64,000 nucleotides of DNA from Methanoculleus thermophilus (GTDB lineage Archaea > Halobacteriota > Methanomicrobia > Methanomicrobiales > Methanoculleaceae), in contig NZ_BCNX01000006.1 of assembly GCF_001571405.1 (NCBI RefSeq), positions 434,001 through 498,000 of the forward strand. Direction: 5' to 3'. The notes beneath the pieces were generated by a model. The model saw only the letters and a program-made list of their open reading frames with translations, had not been told where the DNA came from and did not search any database. Numbering within the stretch: the first letter of the stretch is position 1; every line of letters starts with the position of its first letter. The position numbers and the translations under genes are program-made. Shown here piece by piece: positions 43,010-51,516 of the stretch.

Positions 43010-43819
43010 ATGGCAGAACGGATTGAGATGAGATCGAGGTTCAAAGGTGAGAGCCTGGTCCGGCGAACCCTGCTCCGCGAGACCGAGGCGGGCGAGCAGA
43101 TCAGGATCATGCCGGACTTAAACGTGGTCAAGATCGGCGGCCATGGCGTCATCGACTACGGACGGGCCGTGGTCTACCCGCTGGTAGAGGAGATCGGGGA
43201 ACTCTCCCGGAACCATAAGATCCTGGTCGCCACCGGCGGCGGCGTCCGGGTCCGGCATATCCTCGACGTCGGGATCGACCTCGGGATGCCGACGGGGGTG
43301 CTTGCGGAACTCTCGGGTAAGATCAGTGAGCAGAACGCGATCATGCTCTCCATCCTCCTCTCGAAGTACAACGGAGTTCGGATCACTCCCGGCGATCTCT
43401 TAGATCTCCCCTCGATCATATCCCTTGGAATGCTCCCTGTCGTCCAGGGCACCCCACCCTACGGGCTGTATGAGCACCCGCCGAGACTCGGGAGCATCCC
43501 GCCGCACCGGACCGATACCGGCGCCTTCCTGATGGCGGAGGTCATCGGCGGAAAGAGTTGCATCCTCGGAAAGAACGTCGACGGTCTCTACACCGAAAAT
43601 CCTTTTGAGAACCCCGACGCCGAGTTCATCCCGGAGATCACCGCCGACGAGCTCCTGGAGATGCACCTTGAGGATATGGTGCTCGAACCGATGGCGGTCG
43701 AGCTCCTCCGTGATGCCGTCCACGTGAGAGAGATCAAGATCGTGAATGCCCACGTGCCGGGGAATATCACGAAGGCCGTGAACGGGGAGCGGGTTGGGAC
43801 CCTGATTCGGGCCTCGTAA
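43010..43819 (+). CDS. Molybdenum storage protein (MoSto)-like, amino-acid-kinase fold
   Basis: A 269-residue protein of the UMP-kinase-like fold. It follows Azotobacter MoSto subunits closely: RIMPDLNVVKIGGHGVID with VYPLVEEI and RNHKIL, GGGVRVRHILDVGIDLGMPT, PPYGLYE then SIPPHRTDTGAFLMAE, NVDGLYTENP, and the end REIKIVNAHVPGN with GERVGTLI. MoSto forms a cage that stores polyoxomolybdate or tungstate clusters using ATP. Only one subunit gene is present, against alpha and beta in Azotobacter. The 34-residue N-terminal arm before the kinase fold is also MoSto-like. The position between Mo/W transporters fits storage. A plain UMP kinase is the alternative but lacks this N-terminal arm. Confidence 0.8.
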   Translation: MAERIEMRSRFKGESLVRRTLLRETEAGEQIRIMPDLNVVKIGGHGVIDYGRAVVYPLVEEIGELSRNHKILVATGGGVRVRHILDVGIDLGMPTGVLAELSGKISEQNAIMLSILLSKYNGVRITPGDLLDLPSIISLGMLPVVQGTPPYGLYEHPPRLGSIPPHRTDTGAFLMAEVIGGKSCILGKNVDGLYTENPFENPDAEFIPEITADELLEMHLEDMVLEPMAVELLRDAVHVREIKIVNAHVPGNITKAVNGERVGTLIRAS

Positions 43820-43858
43820 ACCTCTCTGTCAATCTTTTCCCATTAACTCGAAAGATGG

Positions 43859-43869
43859 CTTATTTAGCC
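43859..43869 (+). promoter_or_regulatory. TATA box of the TiaS-like gene
   Basis: CTTATTTAGCC is centred about 32 bases before the ATG at 43896, so this gene can be transcribed apart from the MoSto-like gene. Confidence 0.45.
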
Positions 43870-43895
43870 TTGTAGGTCGATCAGTACAATATCCT

Positions 43896-44594
43896 ATGAC
43901 TATCTACCTTGGCATTGACGACACCGACACCCGCGAGTCCCGGGGAACCGGACGGCTCGCTCGCGCGATTGCAGCAGAACTCGCCAGGATGTATACGGTG
44001 ACGGGGGTGACCCGGCACCAACTCTTTGTCCACCCCGCTGTCCCTTACACCTCGCATAACAGCTCAGCGGTCATCCACATCCATGAAGAGACAAACGGGG
44101 CCGTGGCCGAGATCTTTGAGACGGCAAAGGAACTGATGCTCGCCGACTTCATCGAGGGGAGCGATCCCGGGATCTGTGTCGCTGGCGACCGAAAGATCAA
44201 CGGCGACATCACCCACTTCGGGCTCGCCGCAAAGACGAGTATCGTGACGCAGGATGAGGCGCGTTCCCTTGCCCGCGAGGCCGGAATCCTCCTTGAAGGG
44301 CTTGGAGGTACCGAGGACGGCGTCATCGGCGCGCTCGCTGGGGTGGGTCTCGCGGCATCGGGGAACGATGGCAGGTTTGTTCAGAAGGGAACGATCCGGG
44401 ACCTACGCGGCAACCAGACGATTGCGGCGATCCTTAATTCCGGCGTCGACCGGGTCATGACCCGCGACGGCGCAGCGGTCGAGGAAGGTGTCGTCGCGCT
44501 CCGGAAGTTCCCAAAACCCGCCTGCGTCGGGGGAAAGGCGATCCTCTACGTCGAGGCTGACGGCGAGGGATATCGCGATATCGTGGTGGGATGA
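43896..44594 (+). CDS. TiaS-like protein lacking the OB and zinc domains
   Basis: A 232-residue protein that opens with IYLGIDDTDTRESRGTGRLA, similar to the ATP-binding start of TiaS, the archaeal enzyme that attaches agmatine to the wobble cytidine of tRNA-Ile. HPAVPYTSHNSSAV also corresponds to a TiaS segment. Full TiaS has about 420 residues with RNA-binding OB and zinc-ribbon domains, which are missing here. It may be a phosphotransferase that uses the IDDTD active site on another substrate. Its place between the MoSto-like gene and the second tup operon hints at a role in metal or cofactor handling, which is inference. Confidence 0.6.
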   Translation: MTIYLGIDDTDTRESRGTGRLARAIAAELARMYTVTGVTRHQLFVHPAVPYTSHNSSAVIHIHEETNGAVAEIFETAKELMLADFIEGSDPGICVAGDRKINGDITHFGLAAKTSIVTQDEARSLAREAGILLEGLGGTEDGVIGALAGVGLAASGNDGRFVQKGTIRDLRGNQTIAAILNSGVDRVMTRDGAAVEEGVVALRKFPKPACVGGKAILYVEADGEGYRDIVVG

Positions 44595-44912
44595 ACCGCG
44601 GAGATCCCGGTTCTCTATAAATCTTTTTTGAGTTCGCCTTCGGCGGTCAATCCCTATCCTCCCATCGCACCCCTCGCAGTTGCTCGTTCTCTTTCCTGTC
44701 TTCGGGCTCCTAGTCTATTAATCAGCATCTTTACTGCGACTGCCGTTCCGCGCCCGGCGGCGGGGGGTCGGCGGAGCACCCTGTCCCGGGGGCCTTAATA
44801 ATCAAATTTAGTTTCTTTTTTTTCTGTGTTAATATGATTAACTTTATTAAGTTTCTATTAATTCAAAACAGTTCTATTTAAATGTAGATATCACGATATC
44901 TCTTTGAGAACT
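44595..44912. other. Long control region before the second tupABC
   Basis: No gene is seen. A T-rich stretch near 44625 may terminate the preceding gene. The right half is very AT-rich, with an inverted repeat GTTAAT-ATG-ATTAAC (44828-44842), a TATA-like TCTATTTAAATG (44874-44885) and the palindrome listed separately. Confidence 0.6.
44886..44901. promoter_or_regulatory. Palindrome between TATA box and start of the second tupA
   Basis: AGATAT and ATATCT flank CACG, a perfect 6-bp inverted repeat directly after the TATA box and 12 bases before the start codon. A protein bound here would block transcription initiation. Confidence 0.5.
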
Positions 44913-45836
44913 ATGCAACAAAGAACCATTTTTGCAGTTACGGCCATATTGGTCGCATTTATGCTCATCTGCGGCTGTACTGGGACGACATCCGACCAGA
45001 CTCCCGGAGAAAAGCAGCAGCTCCGTATCGCAACGACGACCAGTCTCTACGATACCAAACTCCTCGATCACCTCACCCCGATCTTTGAGGAGAAGTACAA
45101 CGCCGAGCTGATCATTGTCTCTGGCGGAACCGGCAAGGCGATCGAGTATGGACAGCGGGGCGACGTTGACGTCCTGATGGTGCACGACCGTGCACGTGAA
45201 GATGCCTTCCTCGCCGACGGCTACGGTACCAACCGGCGCGTATTCGCCTACAACTACTTCATCATCATCGGACCCGAGTCCGACCCGGCCGGCATCAAGG
45301 GCATGGACCCCGAGCAGGCATTCACCACCATCCGTGAGAAGGGAATGGCTGGTGAGAATGTCGTCTTCGTCTCGCGCGGCGACGCCTCGGGAACGCACTC
45401 AAAGGAGCAGGCAATCTGGAAGGCAGCCGGATTCAACTACTCGACAGATATCCAGGGCTCCGGCAGCTGGTACCAGGAGGCCGGGACCGGCATGGGTGCG
45501 ACCATTGCGATGGCGAATGAAAAGCAGGCCTATGCTCTCTCCGACATCGGGACATTCCTTGCCTACAAGGGCGATGTTGACCTCGTAGCGCTCGTCGACG
45601 AGGGCGATGCCCTGCTCAACGTCTACTGCGCAATGCAGATCAACCCCGAGAAGTACCCCGACACCAACACCGCCCTCGCGAAGGACTGGATCAACTTCCT
45701 GATCTCTGACGAGATCCAGCAGGAGATCGCCTCCTTCGGTGTCGAAGAGTATGGCCAGCCGCTCTTCTATGCCGCCCAGAACGACTGGGAGAAGATCGGC
45801 GTGCCGCAGGCTGAAGTGAAGGACCCGGTCCTCTGA
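44913..45836 (+). CDS. tupA: Tungstate ABC transporter, substrate-binding lipoprotein (second copy)
   Basis: A 307-residue lipoprotein: the signal peptide ends in the lipobox LICGC (Cys about residue 21), with a short linker and then the TupA core LRIATTTSLYDTKLL. The binding-protein signatures QRGDVDVLMVHDR, NYFIIIGPESDPAG and SRGDASGTHSKEQ match the first copy. Unlike that copy it has no Pro-rich linker and no Cys-rich tail. The ATG at 44913 follows a TATA box and palindrome; an upstream TTG at 44904 is less likely. First gene of tupABC copy two. Confidence 0.9.
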   Translation: MQQRTIFAVTAILVAFMLICGCTGTTSDQTPGEKQQLRIATTTSLYDTKLLDHLTPIFEEKYNAELIIVSGGTGKAIEYGQRGDVDVLMVHDRAREDAFLADGYGTNRRVFAYNYFIIIGPESDPAGIKGMDPEQAFTTIREKGMAGENVVFVSRGDASGTHSKEQAIWKAAGFNYSTDIQGSGSWYQEAGTGMGATIAMANEKQAYALSDIGTFLAYKGDVDLVALVDEGDALLNVYCAMQINPEKYPDTNTALAKDWINFLISDEIQQEIASFGVEEYGQPLFYAAQNDWEKIGVPQAEVKDPVL

Positions 45837-45894
45837 TCCAGCCAAAAAATCTACCCTTTTTGTCCAGGAACGGACCACAGTTAGGTGCCAAAGT

Positions 45895-46596
45895 ATGTAC
45901 GAGATCATCGAGGGATTTCTGGAGGCGCTCCGGCTCATCATAACGCTTGATCCTGATGTTATGGCAATCTCCTTGCGGAGCATCATTGTCTCATTCACAG
46001 CAACGATCTTTGCCTCACTGATCGCCGTTCCGCTCGGCGGCGTAATCTACTTTGGGTCGTTCCCGGGCAAGAAGAGTCTCATTAACCTGATTCAGACCCT
46101 CTACTCTCTGCCGACGGTCATCGTCGGGTTGCTCATCTTCCTGCTCCTCTCCCGCGTCGGGCCGTTTGGATTTCTGCGACTGCTCTTCACCCCGACCGCC
46201 ATGATCATCGCACAGACGGTTCTTATCCTGCCGATCATGATCGGTCTTACGATATCCGCTCTCTCGGGGGTCGATCCGATCATCAGGGATACCCTCCGCT
46301 CGCTTGGAGCGACTCGTTTTCAGTTCCTCGCAAACACCATGAAGGAGGCCAAATTCGCGATCCTTGCGGCCGTTGCACTTGGATTCGGGCGGGCGATATC
46401 CGAGGTCGGAGCGGCGATCCTTGTCGGCGGCAACATCATGGCGTCGTCATTTTCGAGTTCGACCCGGGTGCTGACGACCGCGATATCTCTCGAGACCTCG
46501 ATGGGGAACATCTCTCAGTCCATCGCACTCGGGATCGTCCTCCTCGCAATCGCTCTCGTCGTCAACTTCGTCATAACCACGGTCCAGCACAGGTGA
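45895..46596 (+). CDS. tupB: Tungstate ABC transporter permease (second copy)
   Basis: A 233-residue permease with about five or six helices, the loop SLGATRFQFLANTMKEAKF and GFGRAISEVG. It is collinear with the first TupB, with an extra Ser-rich insertion (ASSFSSSTR) before the penultimate helix. Four bases separate it from tupC. Confidence 0.9.
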   Translation: MYEIIEGFLEALRLIITLDPDVMAISLRSIIVSFTATIFASLIAVPLGGVIYFGSFPGKKSLINLIQTLYSLPTVIVGLLIFLLLSRVGPFGFLRLLFTPTAMIIAQTVLILPIMIGLTISALSGVDPIIRDTLRSLGATRFQFLANTMKEAKFAILAAVALGFGRAISEVGAAILVGGNIMASSFSSSTRVLTTAISLETSMGNISQSIALGIVLLAIALVVNFVITTVQHR

Positions 46597-46600
46597 TCCC

Positions 46601-47677
46601 ATGATTGAACTTGAAGGCGTCAGAAAATCGTTCGACGGCAAGGAGGTGCTTGCCGGCGTTTCCGCACGCATCGAGCGTGGGGAGATCTTTGCCGTCATCG
46701 GGCCAAGCGGGTCCGGAAAATCAACCCTGCTGCGCCTCATCGACCTCCTCGATACCCCGACAGGAGGCGCGATCCGGATCAACGGCGTCGATATCCATGC
46801 AAATCGTGAAGAGAGTCATAGAGTACAGCGGATGATGGGGATGGTCTTCCAGAAACCCGCCGTCTTCAACACGACCGTTGCGGAGAATATTGCAGTTGGA
46901 CTCCGGTTTAGAGGGATCAAGGAGGCGGCGATCAAGGCGAAGGTCGAGGAGGCCCTTGCCGTGGTCGGCCTTGCCGGCTACGAAGAACGGCGGGCCAGAA
47001 CCCTCTCGGGCGGGGAGATGCAGCGGGTGGCGCTTGCCCGGGCGATGGTGATCGAACCGGAGATCCTCCTGATGGATGAACCGACCGCAAACCTTGATCC
47101 CGTCTCGGTGGAGAAGATTGAGGAACTGGTGGTGCGGATCAACCGCGACCTCGGGACGACGATCGTCTTTTCGACCCACGATATGTACCAGGGCCAGCGG
47201 CTTGCCCACCTGATTGGCGTACTGATGAACGGGCGGTTTGCGCAGGTAGGGACTCCGCGGGAGGTCTTCACCCATCCGGCAAGTCGGGAGGTCGCCCGGT
47301 TCGTCGGGATCGAGAATATCATCGACGGCGTCGTCGTCGCCAGCAACGGCACCTGTGCCGTCGATGCTGGCGGCGTCAGGATTCGGACTCGCTCGCCGCT
47401 TACCCCGGAGGAACTGGTCAGTCTCTGCATCCGTTCGGAAGACCTGCGGGTCACCCCGGCAGGTGAGGCGACGACCGCGCCGGGAAAGAACACCCTTCCC
47501 GGCATCGTGACCTCGATCGTGCCTCGCGGCCCGTTCAGCAGGGTGACTGTCGACTGCGGGATAACCCTCTCGTCAATTCTTTCCTGGAAGGTGGTCGACA
47601 ATCTCGGCATCCGCGAAGGGAGCCATGTTGCGGTCTCGTTTGCGGAAGAGTCGGTTCATGTTGTCAGGCGGGGATGA
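46601..47677 (+). CDS. tupC: Tungstate ABC transporter ATP-binding protein (second copy)
   Basis: A 358-residue ABC ATPase with Walker A GPSGSGKSTLL, signature LSGGEMQRVALARAM, Walker B ILLMDEPTANLD and FSTHDMYQGQRLAH. The C-terminal 110 residues form a TOBE-like domain beginning NIIDGVVV. It parallels the first TupC along its length, so the two operons come from a whole-operon duplication or from transfer of a related copy. Confidence 0.92.
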   Translation: MIELEGVRKSFDGKEVLAGVSARIERGEIFAVIGPSGSGKSTLLRLIDLLDTPTGGAIRINGVDIHANREESHRVQRMMGMVFQKPAVFNTTVAENIAVGLRFRGIKEAAIKAKVEEALAVVGLAGYEERRARTLSGGEMQRVALARAMVIEPEILLMDEPTANLDPVSVEKIEELVVRINRDLGTTIVFSTHDMYQGQRLAHLIGVLMNGRFAQVGTPREVFTHPASREVARFVGIENIIDGVVVASNGTCAVDAGGVRIRTRSPLTPEELVSLCIRSEDLRVTPAGEATTAPGKNTLPGIVTSIVPRGPFSRVTVDCGITLSSILSWKVVDNLGIREGSHVAVSFAEESVHVVRRG

Positions 47678-47766
47678 GGGATTCCCGCGTGTTGGACTCT
47701 CGCGTGACCCGTACTATTGCGGCTGCACGGGTCGAGACGATAGACCCCAACCATCTTTTCTCAAGT

Positions 47767-49140
47767 CTACCGGTCTTTTGCCGCGAGGTGCTCCCGTACC
47801 TCCACCAGGTACCGATCCAGCCGGCGCCGGAACTCCCGGGGATCGAGGCCCCGCGCCTCGTGGCCCGACAACTGCAGGATACGATCGGCCTGCGCGATCA
47901 GGATGTCGAGCGATGATGCTGCGTAGATGAGCGTCGTCTCCCCGAGCGCCTCTCGCCGGGTGGCGAGCAGTGTCGATAACGGCGTCACCTCGCCGCTCTG
48001 GAGGCAGCCCGGAACCAGCAGATTTGTCGCGGAACGGTCCTCGTCGAGGATGAGGATCGGCACCCCGGCCGAGAGCGCGGTCTGGATCTCGTGCGCCATC
48101 ACAAGCGACCCGCTCCCCTGACCGGATGCCGCCCCGGGATGGCCGTCGATCCCGGGCGGGAGGCGGCCAAAGAAGAGGCTGACGTCCGCCCTATCAAGGT
48201 GGCGCTCGCCTGCCTCAGCCTGGGCGATCCCGCCCAGGCTGACGAGGAGTTCCCGCCCGTCCCCTGCGGCATGGTCGTCCTGTCCGGCGATGACCGCATG
48301 AAGGAAGGTGCTCTTTCCCTCGGCGTTCGAGCCCGCGACCGCAAAGACCTCCCGCCGCTGCAGCCCAAGACCGGTCACGACCCTGCCGCTCCCGGCGAGT
48401 TCCACCTCGACCGGATCGAGTTCCAACGGGCATCGGAAGGGGATGTGCGTCCCCTCTTTCGGGCCCGCGATCCGGTGGTGACACCGAAACTGAGTGAACT
48501 GGCGGGCCGGCCGCGTCCCGTCGCCGATGAATGCCACAAGCCCCATCTTCGGGAGAGCGCGTCGGAGCGCCTTCTGGTCGATGGAGAGTTCTCGGGCCGC
48601 GGCAAGGTCCCTCTCGGGCACCCGGCGCACGACACGATCGATCGCCTCGAGGAGTGATCCGAGCCGCTCGAGAACCTCTCTTACCGTGGCATGCGTGGGC
48701 GGGCCCGGGTACGGGAGGGCGCCCCTGACGACGAGATGAAGCCCGGAGCCGTCAATCCGATTCTCGTTGTCCGGACGCCAGAGGTTCGTTCCGAGGGCAC
48801 TGTTTGACGCGATCAGCGTGACCGGCTCCACGTTCTGCAGGCAGTGGGCGGGGTGCTCCGTCCCGATCCCGGCTATCGGACCGAGGTCCCGCTCGGTGGG
48901 GACCGCCGCCTTGATTGCCTCGATAATCACCCCGACAGCCCCATCGCCACCCAGATCGAAAATCTGTACCGGGAGCAGCACCGGGATGCTGAACCGGAGC
49001 GCCGTTGTATCGAGCGACCGGACAAGGTACGTGTTGACGAGGTCACGCGCTGCCTCCCGGTCGATGCGCACCCGGCCCCCGTCAAGATCCGCGATGATCC
49101 GGTGAACCTGCCCCTGCCAGGATTCCGCCGCCCCGCTCAT
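47767..49140 (-). CDS. Predicted ATPase of the ABC class
   Basis: A 457-residue soluble protein of the family annotated as predicted ABC-class ATPase. A deviant P-loop VAGSNAEGKSTFLHAV lies near residue 270 and a Walker B-like ILILDEDRSATN near 372, followed by a Thr-rich segment and the LIYAASSLDILIAQADRIL region. The N-terminal 200 residues are family specific and contain a RIDG-type nucleotide contact. The biochemical role is unknown; an energy-coupled RNA or protein remodelling role is a guess. It is convergent with tupC copy two. Confidence 0.75.
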   Translation of the reverse strand: MSGAAESWQGQVHRIIADLDGGRVRIDREAARDLVNTYLVRSLDTTALRFSIPVLLPVQIFDLGGDGAVGVIIEAIKAAVPTERDLGPIAGIGTEHPAHCLQNVEPVTLIASNSALGTNLWRPDNENRIDGSGLHLVVRGALPYPGPPTHATVREVLERLGSLLEAIDRVVRRVPERDLAAARELSIDQKALRRALPKMGLVAFIGDGTRPARQFTQFRCHHRIAGPKEGTHIPFRCPLELDPVEVELAGSGRVVTGLGLQRREVFAVAGSNAEGKSTFLHAVIAGQDDHAAGDGRELLVSLGGIAQAEAGERHLDRADVSLFFGRLPPGIDGHPGAASGQGSGSLVMAHEIQTALSAGVPILILDEDRSATNLLVPGCLQSGEVTPLSTLLATRREALGETTLIYAASSLDILIAQADRILQLSGHEARGLDPREFRRRLDRYLVEVREHLAAKDR

Positions 49141-49202
49141 CCTTTCTCATCAGGTAATGGTCTCCTGGATCCAAAGGTTTTCCGCACAACTGCCCGCCGC
49201 GC

Positions 49203-49212
49203 CCTTAAATAG
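49203..49212 (+). promoter_or_regulatory. TATA box of the MBL-fold gene
   Basis: CCTTAAATAG is centred 27 bases before the ATG at 49235, predicting a leaderless transcript. Confidence 0.6.
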
Positions 49213-49234
49213 AGATGCGGCCCACCATTCTATA

Positions 49235-50017
49235 ATGGAACTGATAGTCCTTGCGAGCGGGAGCAAAGGAAACTGCACCTACCTGCGAGGGGAGCGAGGT
49301 GCGCTGCTCATCGACGCAGGGCTCTCAGCACGTGAGACCCTCCGGCGCCTTGCGGATGCCGGTGCCGATGCATCGCTCATTGAGGGCATCCTAGTCACCC
49401 ACGAGCATATCGACCATGTTCGGGGCGTCGACGTCCTGGCAAGGAGGCTTGGCGTCCCGGTCTATGCGACCGGCGGCACGCTGGCCGCGCTTTCCGGGAA
49501 ATGCAGGCAATCGATGGAACTGCGACGGTGCAGGTGCGGTGAGTCATTTGCTCTCGGCGACTTTTCTGTCGAGCCCTTTGCCGTCTCCCACGATGCTAAC
49601 GAGCCCTGCGGGTTCTCGGTCACTGAGGGCGACCTCCGCATCGGGTGCTGCACCGATACCGGGACCATAACCCCGACGATCTTCGATAGCCTCGCCTCCT
49701 GCGATGCTATCCTTCTTGAGAGCAACCACTGTCCCAATATGCTTGAGAATGGTCCGTACCCCGCCTATTTGAAGAGCCGGATACGCTCAAAGCGCGGGCA
49801 CCTCTCAAACCCCGACGCCGCTCGCTGCCTGCAGCGGCTTGCCGACCACATTCACATGGCCGTGCTCGCCCACTTAAGCGAGATCAACAACACGCAGGAG
49901 AAAGCGTTGGCGAGCGCCCTTGAAGGCCTCGGGTTCTACTCCGACCAGGTTGCCGTCACCGTGGCCTCCCAGAACCCGGATCCTCTGCACCCGGAGTTCT
50001 GCGGTCTCCAACTCTGA
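49235..50017 (+). CDS. MBL-fold metallohydrolase
   Basis: A 260-residue metallo-beta-lactamase-fold hydrolase. The metal motif THEHIDHVRG is complete, with the nearby Asp (LLIDAGLSARE) and later ligands CTDTG and AHLSEINN. The opening ELIVLASGSKGNCTYL is typical of the YycJ/WalJ-like group; related members act on nucleic acids or nucleotides. Substrate unknown. The start at 49235 fits the TATA box; the longer frame to 49157 does not. Its stop lies two bases from the convergent PAS gene. Confidence 0.85.
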   Translation: MELIVLASGSKGNCTYLRGERGALLIDAGLSARETLRRLADAGADASLIEGILVTHEHIDHVRGVDVLARRLGVPVYATGGTLAALSGKCRQSMELRRCRCGESFALGDFSVEPFAVSHDANEPCGFSVTEGDLRIGCCTDTGTITPTIFDSLASCDAILLESNHCPNMLENGPYPAYLKSRIRSKRGHLSNPDAARCLQRLADHIHMAVLAHLSEINNTQEKALASALEGLGFYSDQVAVTVASQNPDPLHPEFCGLQL

Positions 50018-50019
50018 TA

Positions 50020-51282
50020 TCACGCCTTCCGGAGCGTGCAGACCATACCTATCACGCCACCCGTGACATCGGTGATCGGAGCAGCAGAGATGCGGACCCA
50101 CTGGCTTAATCCCTCGTTTCCTACGAGCAGGGTTCCCTCAGTGCACTCTGCAGGTCTGCCCTGTCCGAGAACCTCCGATGAGAGAACTTCCCGAATGTTA
50201 TCGCCAGAGAAGAGCGACCAGATCTCTCTCCCGGTCAATTCTTCACTCCCGTAGCCGATCAGATCCCCGGCGGCCTCGTCAGCGATGACGACCACCCCGG
50301 ATGCATCGGTGGTGATCCTTACCTCGGCATCATCAGCAATCAGGTTGATCGATGAATCGAGCCACTCTTCTGCGGCTCTTCGCTCGCTCATCTCAATAGA
50401 ATGGAGGAGTTGCTTGAGTTGCTCATTTGTGCGTTCGAGTTCGGCAGTCCGTTCGGCGACGAGTTCCTCCAGGTGTTTGTGGTGGCTCTGGAGTACCTGC
50501 TCTGTCTGCTTTCGCTCCGTAATCTCCCGGATGATGGCCATCAAGTGTGTGTCATGAAGCGGCACGACACGGGCCTCATAGTATCGCACTTCCCCGTTCT
50601 CCGTATGGCAGAACTCCAGGGACGTGGCAGGGGCACCGGTCTGGGCGGCCTGCTGAACGGCGTCCAGGAGTGCGTCGCCAATCTCTGCCGGGAAAATGTC
50701 CTGTATGCGCCGTCCGAGCAGTGTTCTCGGTACAAGCGAGGTCTTTGCCAGTCTGCCGATCCTGGTGTTGATGATCGTGCCGTCGATGTTTAATCGGAGG
50801 AAGAGGTCGGGAAATGCCTCAACCACCGCCGTCAATTCCGACGTGATCTGCCGGAGGCGTTCTTCGATCCGGACTTGTTCGGTGACATCCCTGACAGTGA
50901 GCAGATTGCAGCCGCTACTGAGTGATGATCGCCTGATCTCGATATCGCGGACTTTTCCGTCCCCGCAGACCACGCTCGTCACGAGGCTGTTTCGGCTCCC
51001 CTGGAGCAGTTCCTCCCACATCTCCTGTACTCTCTGACGGTATGCCGGGTTTGGGTGGGCACGCTCAAGCCAGGCAGAGGTTGTCGGAAGATCTTCGAGA
51101 GTATATCCGGTAATCCTGGTAAACGCCGGATTGAGATACTGGCACCTGCCTTCAGCATCAACCATGACGAACCCATCGGGCGCTTCAAAAAGAATCGAGC
51201 GGTAAGTCTCTTCATTGAGGTGCGATTGGTCGTGGAATGTTTCCCGCTTGGCGCCTCGACTAGTATCATTCCCCGTCATCAT
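50020..51282 (-). CDS. PAS-domain sensor protein without kinase domain
   Basis: A 420-residue protein with three PAS domains: residues 25-135 (SILFEAPDGFVMVDAEG), 150-265 (DLFLRLNIDGTIINTRIG) and 320-418. A coiled coil (EELVAERTAELERTNEQL) links the last two. There is no histidine kinase, GGDEF or other output domain. It may pass a signal by protein contact or act as a sensor partner for a kinase such as the one at 10.4 kb. The long AT-rich region at 51283-51516 upstream contains its promoter. Confidence 0.82.
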   Translation of the reverse strand: MMTGNDTSRGAKRETFHDQSHLNEETYRSILFEAPDGFVMVDAEGRCQYLNPAFTRITGYTLEDLPTTSAWLERAHPNPAYRQRVQEMWEELLQGSRNSLVTSVVCGDGKVRDIEIRRSSLSSGCNLLTVRDVTEQVRIEERLRQITSELTAVVEAFPDLFLRLNIDGTIINTRIGRLAKTSLVPRTLLGRRIQDIFPAEIGDALLDAVQQAAQTGAPATSLEFCHTENGEVRYYEARVVPLHDTHLMAIIREITERKQTEQVLQSHHKHLEELVAERTAELERTNEQLKQLLHSIEMSERRAAEEWLDSSINLIADDAEVRITTDASGVVVIADEAAGDLIGYGSEELTGREIWSLFSGDNIREVLSSEVLGQGRPAECTEGTLLVGNEGLSQWVRISAAPITDVTGGVIGMVCTLRKA

Positions 51283-51516
51283 AACTCCCTCTGGTAGCTC
51301 CTGGACTGCGGACTCTGCCTATAGAAATTTTTCCCCGCAAGTTATTATAAATCCATCGTTCTTTACTTTCTACATATATTGCTGATAATCTTTTTTTGAT
51401 TGATTTCGATCGGATTGCTGTAAATTTACCTCATTAATGATTTTTTTGCCTCTAGATAGGCACATGCAGTCTTGAACAGGGAGGAGGGGTGCGGCCTGGC
51501 TGCTCCAATGAGGAGT

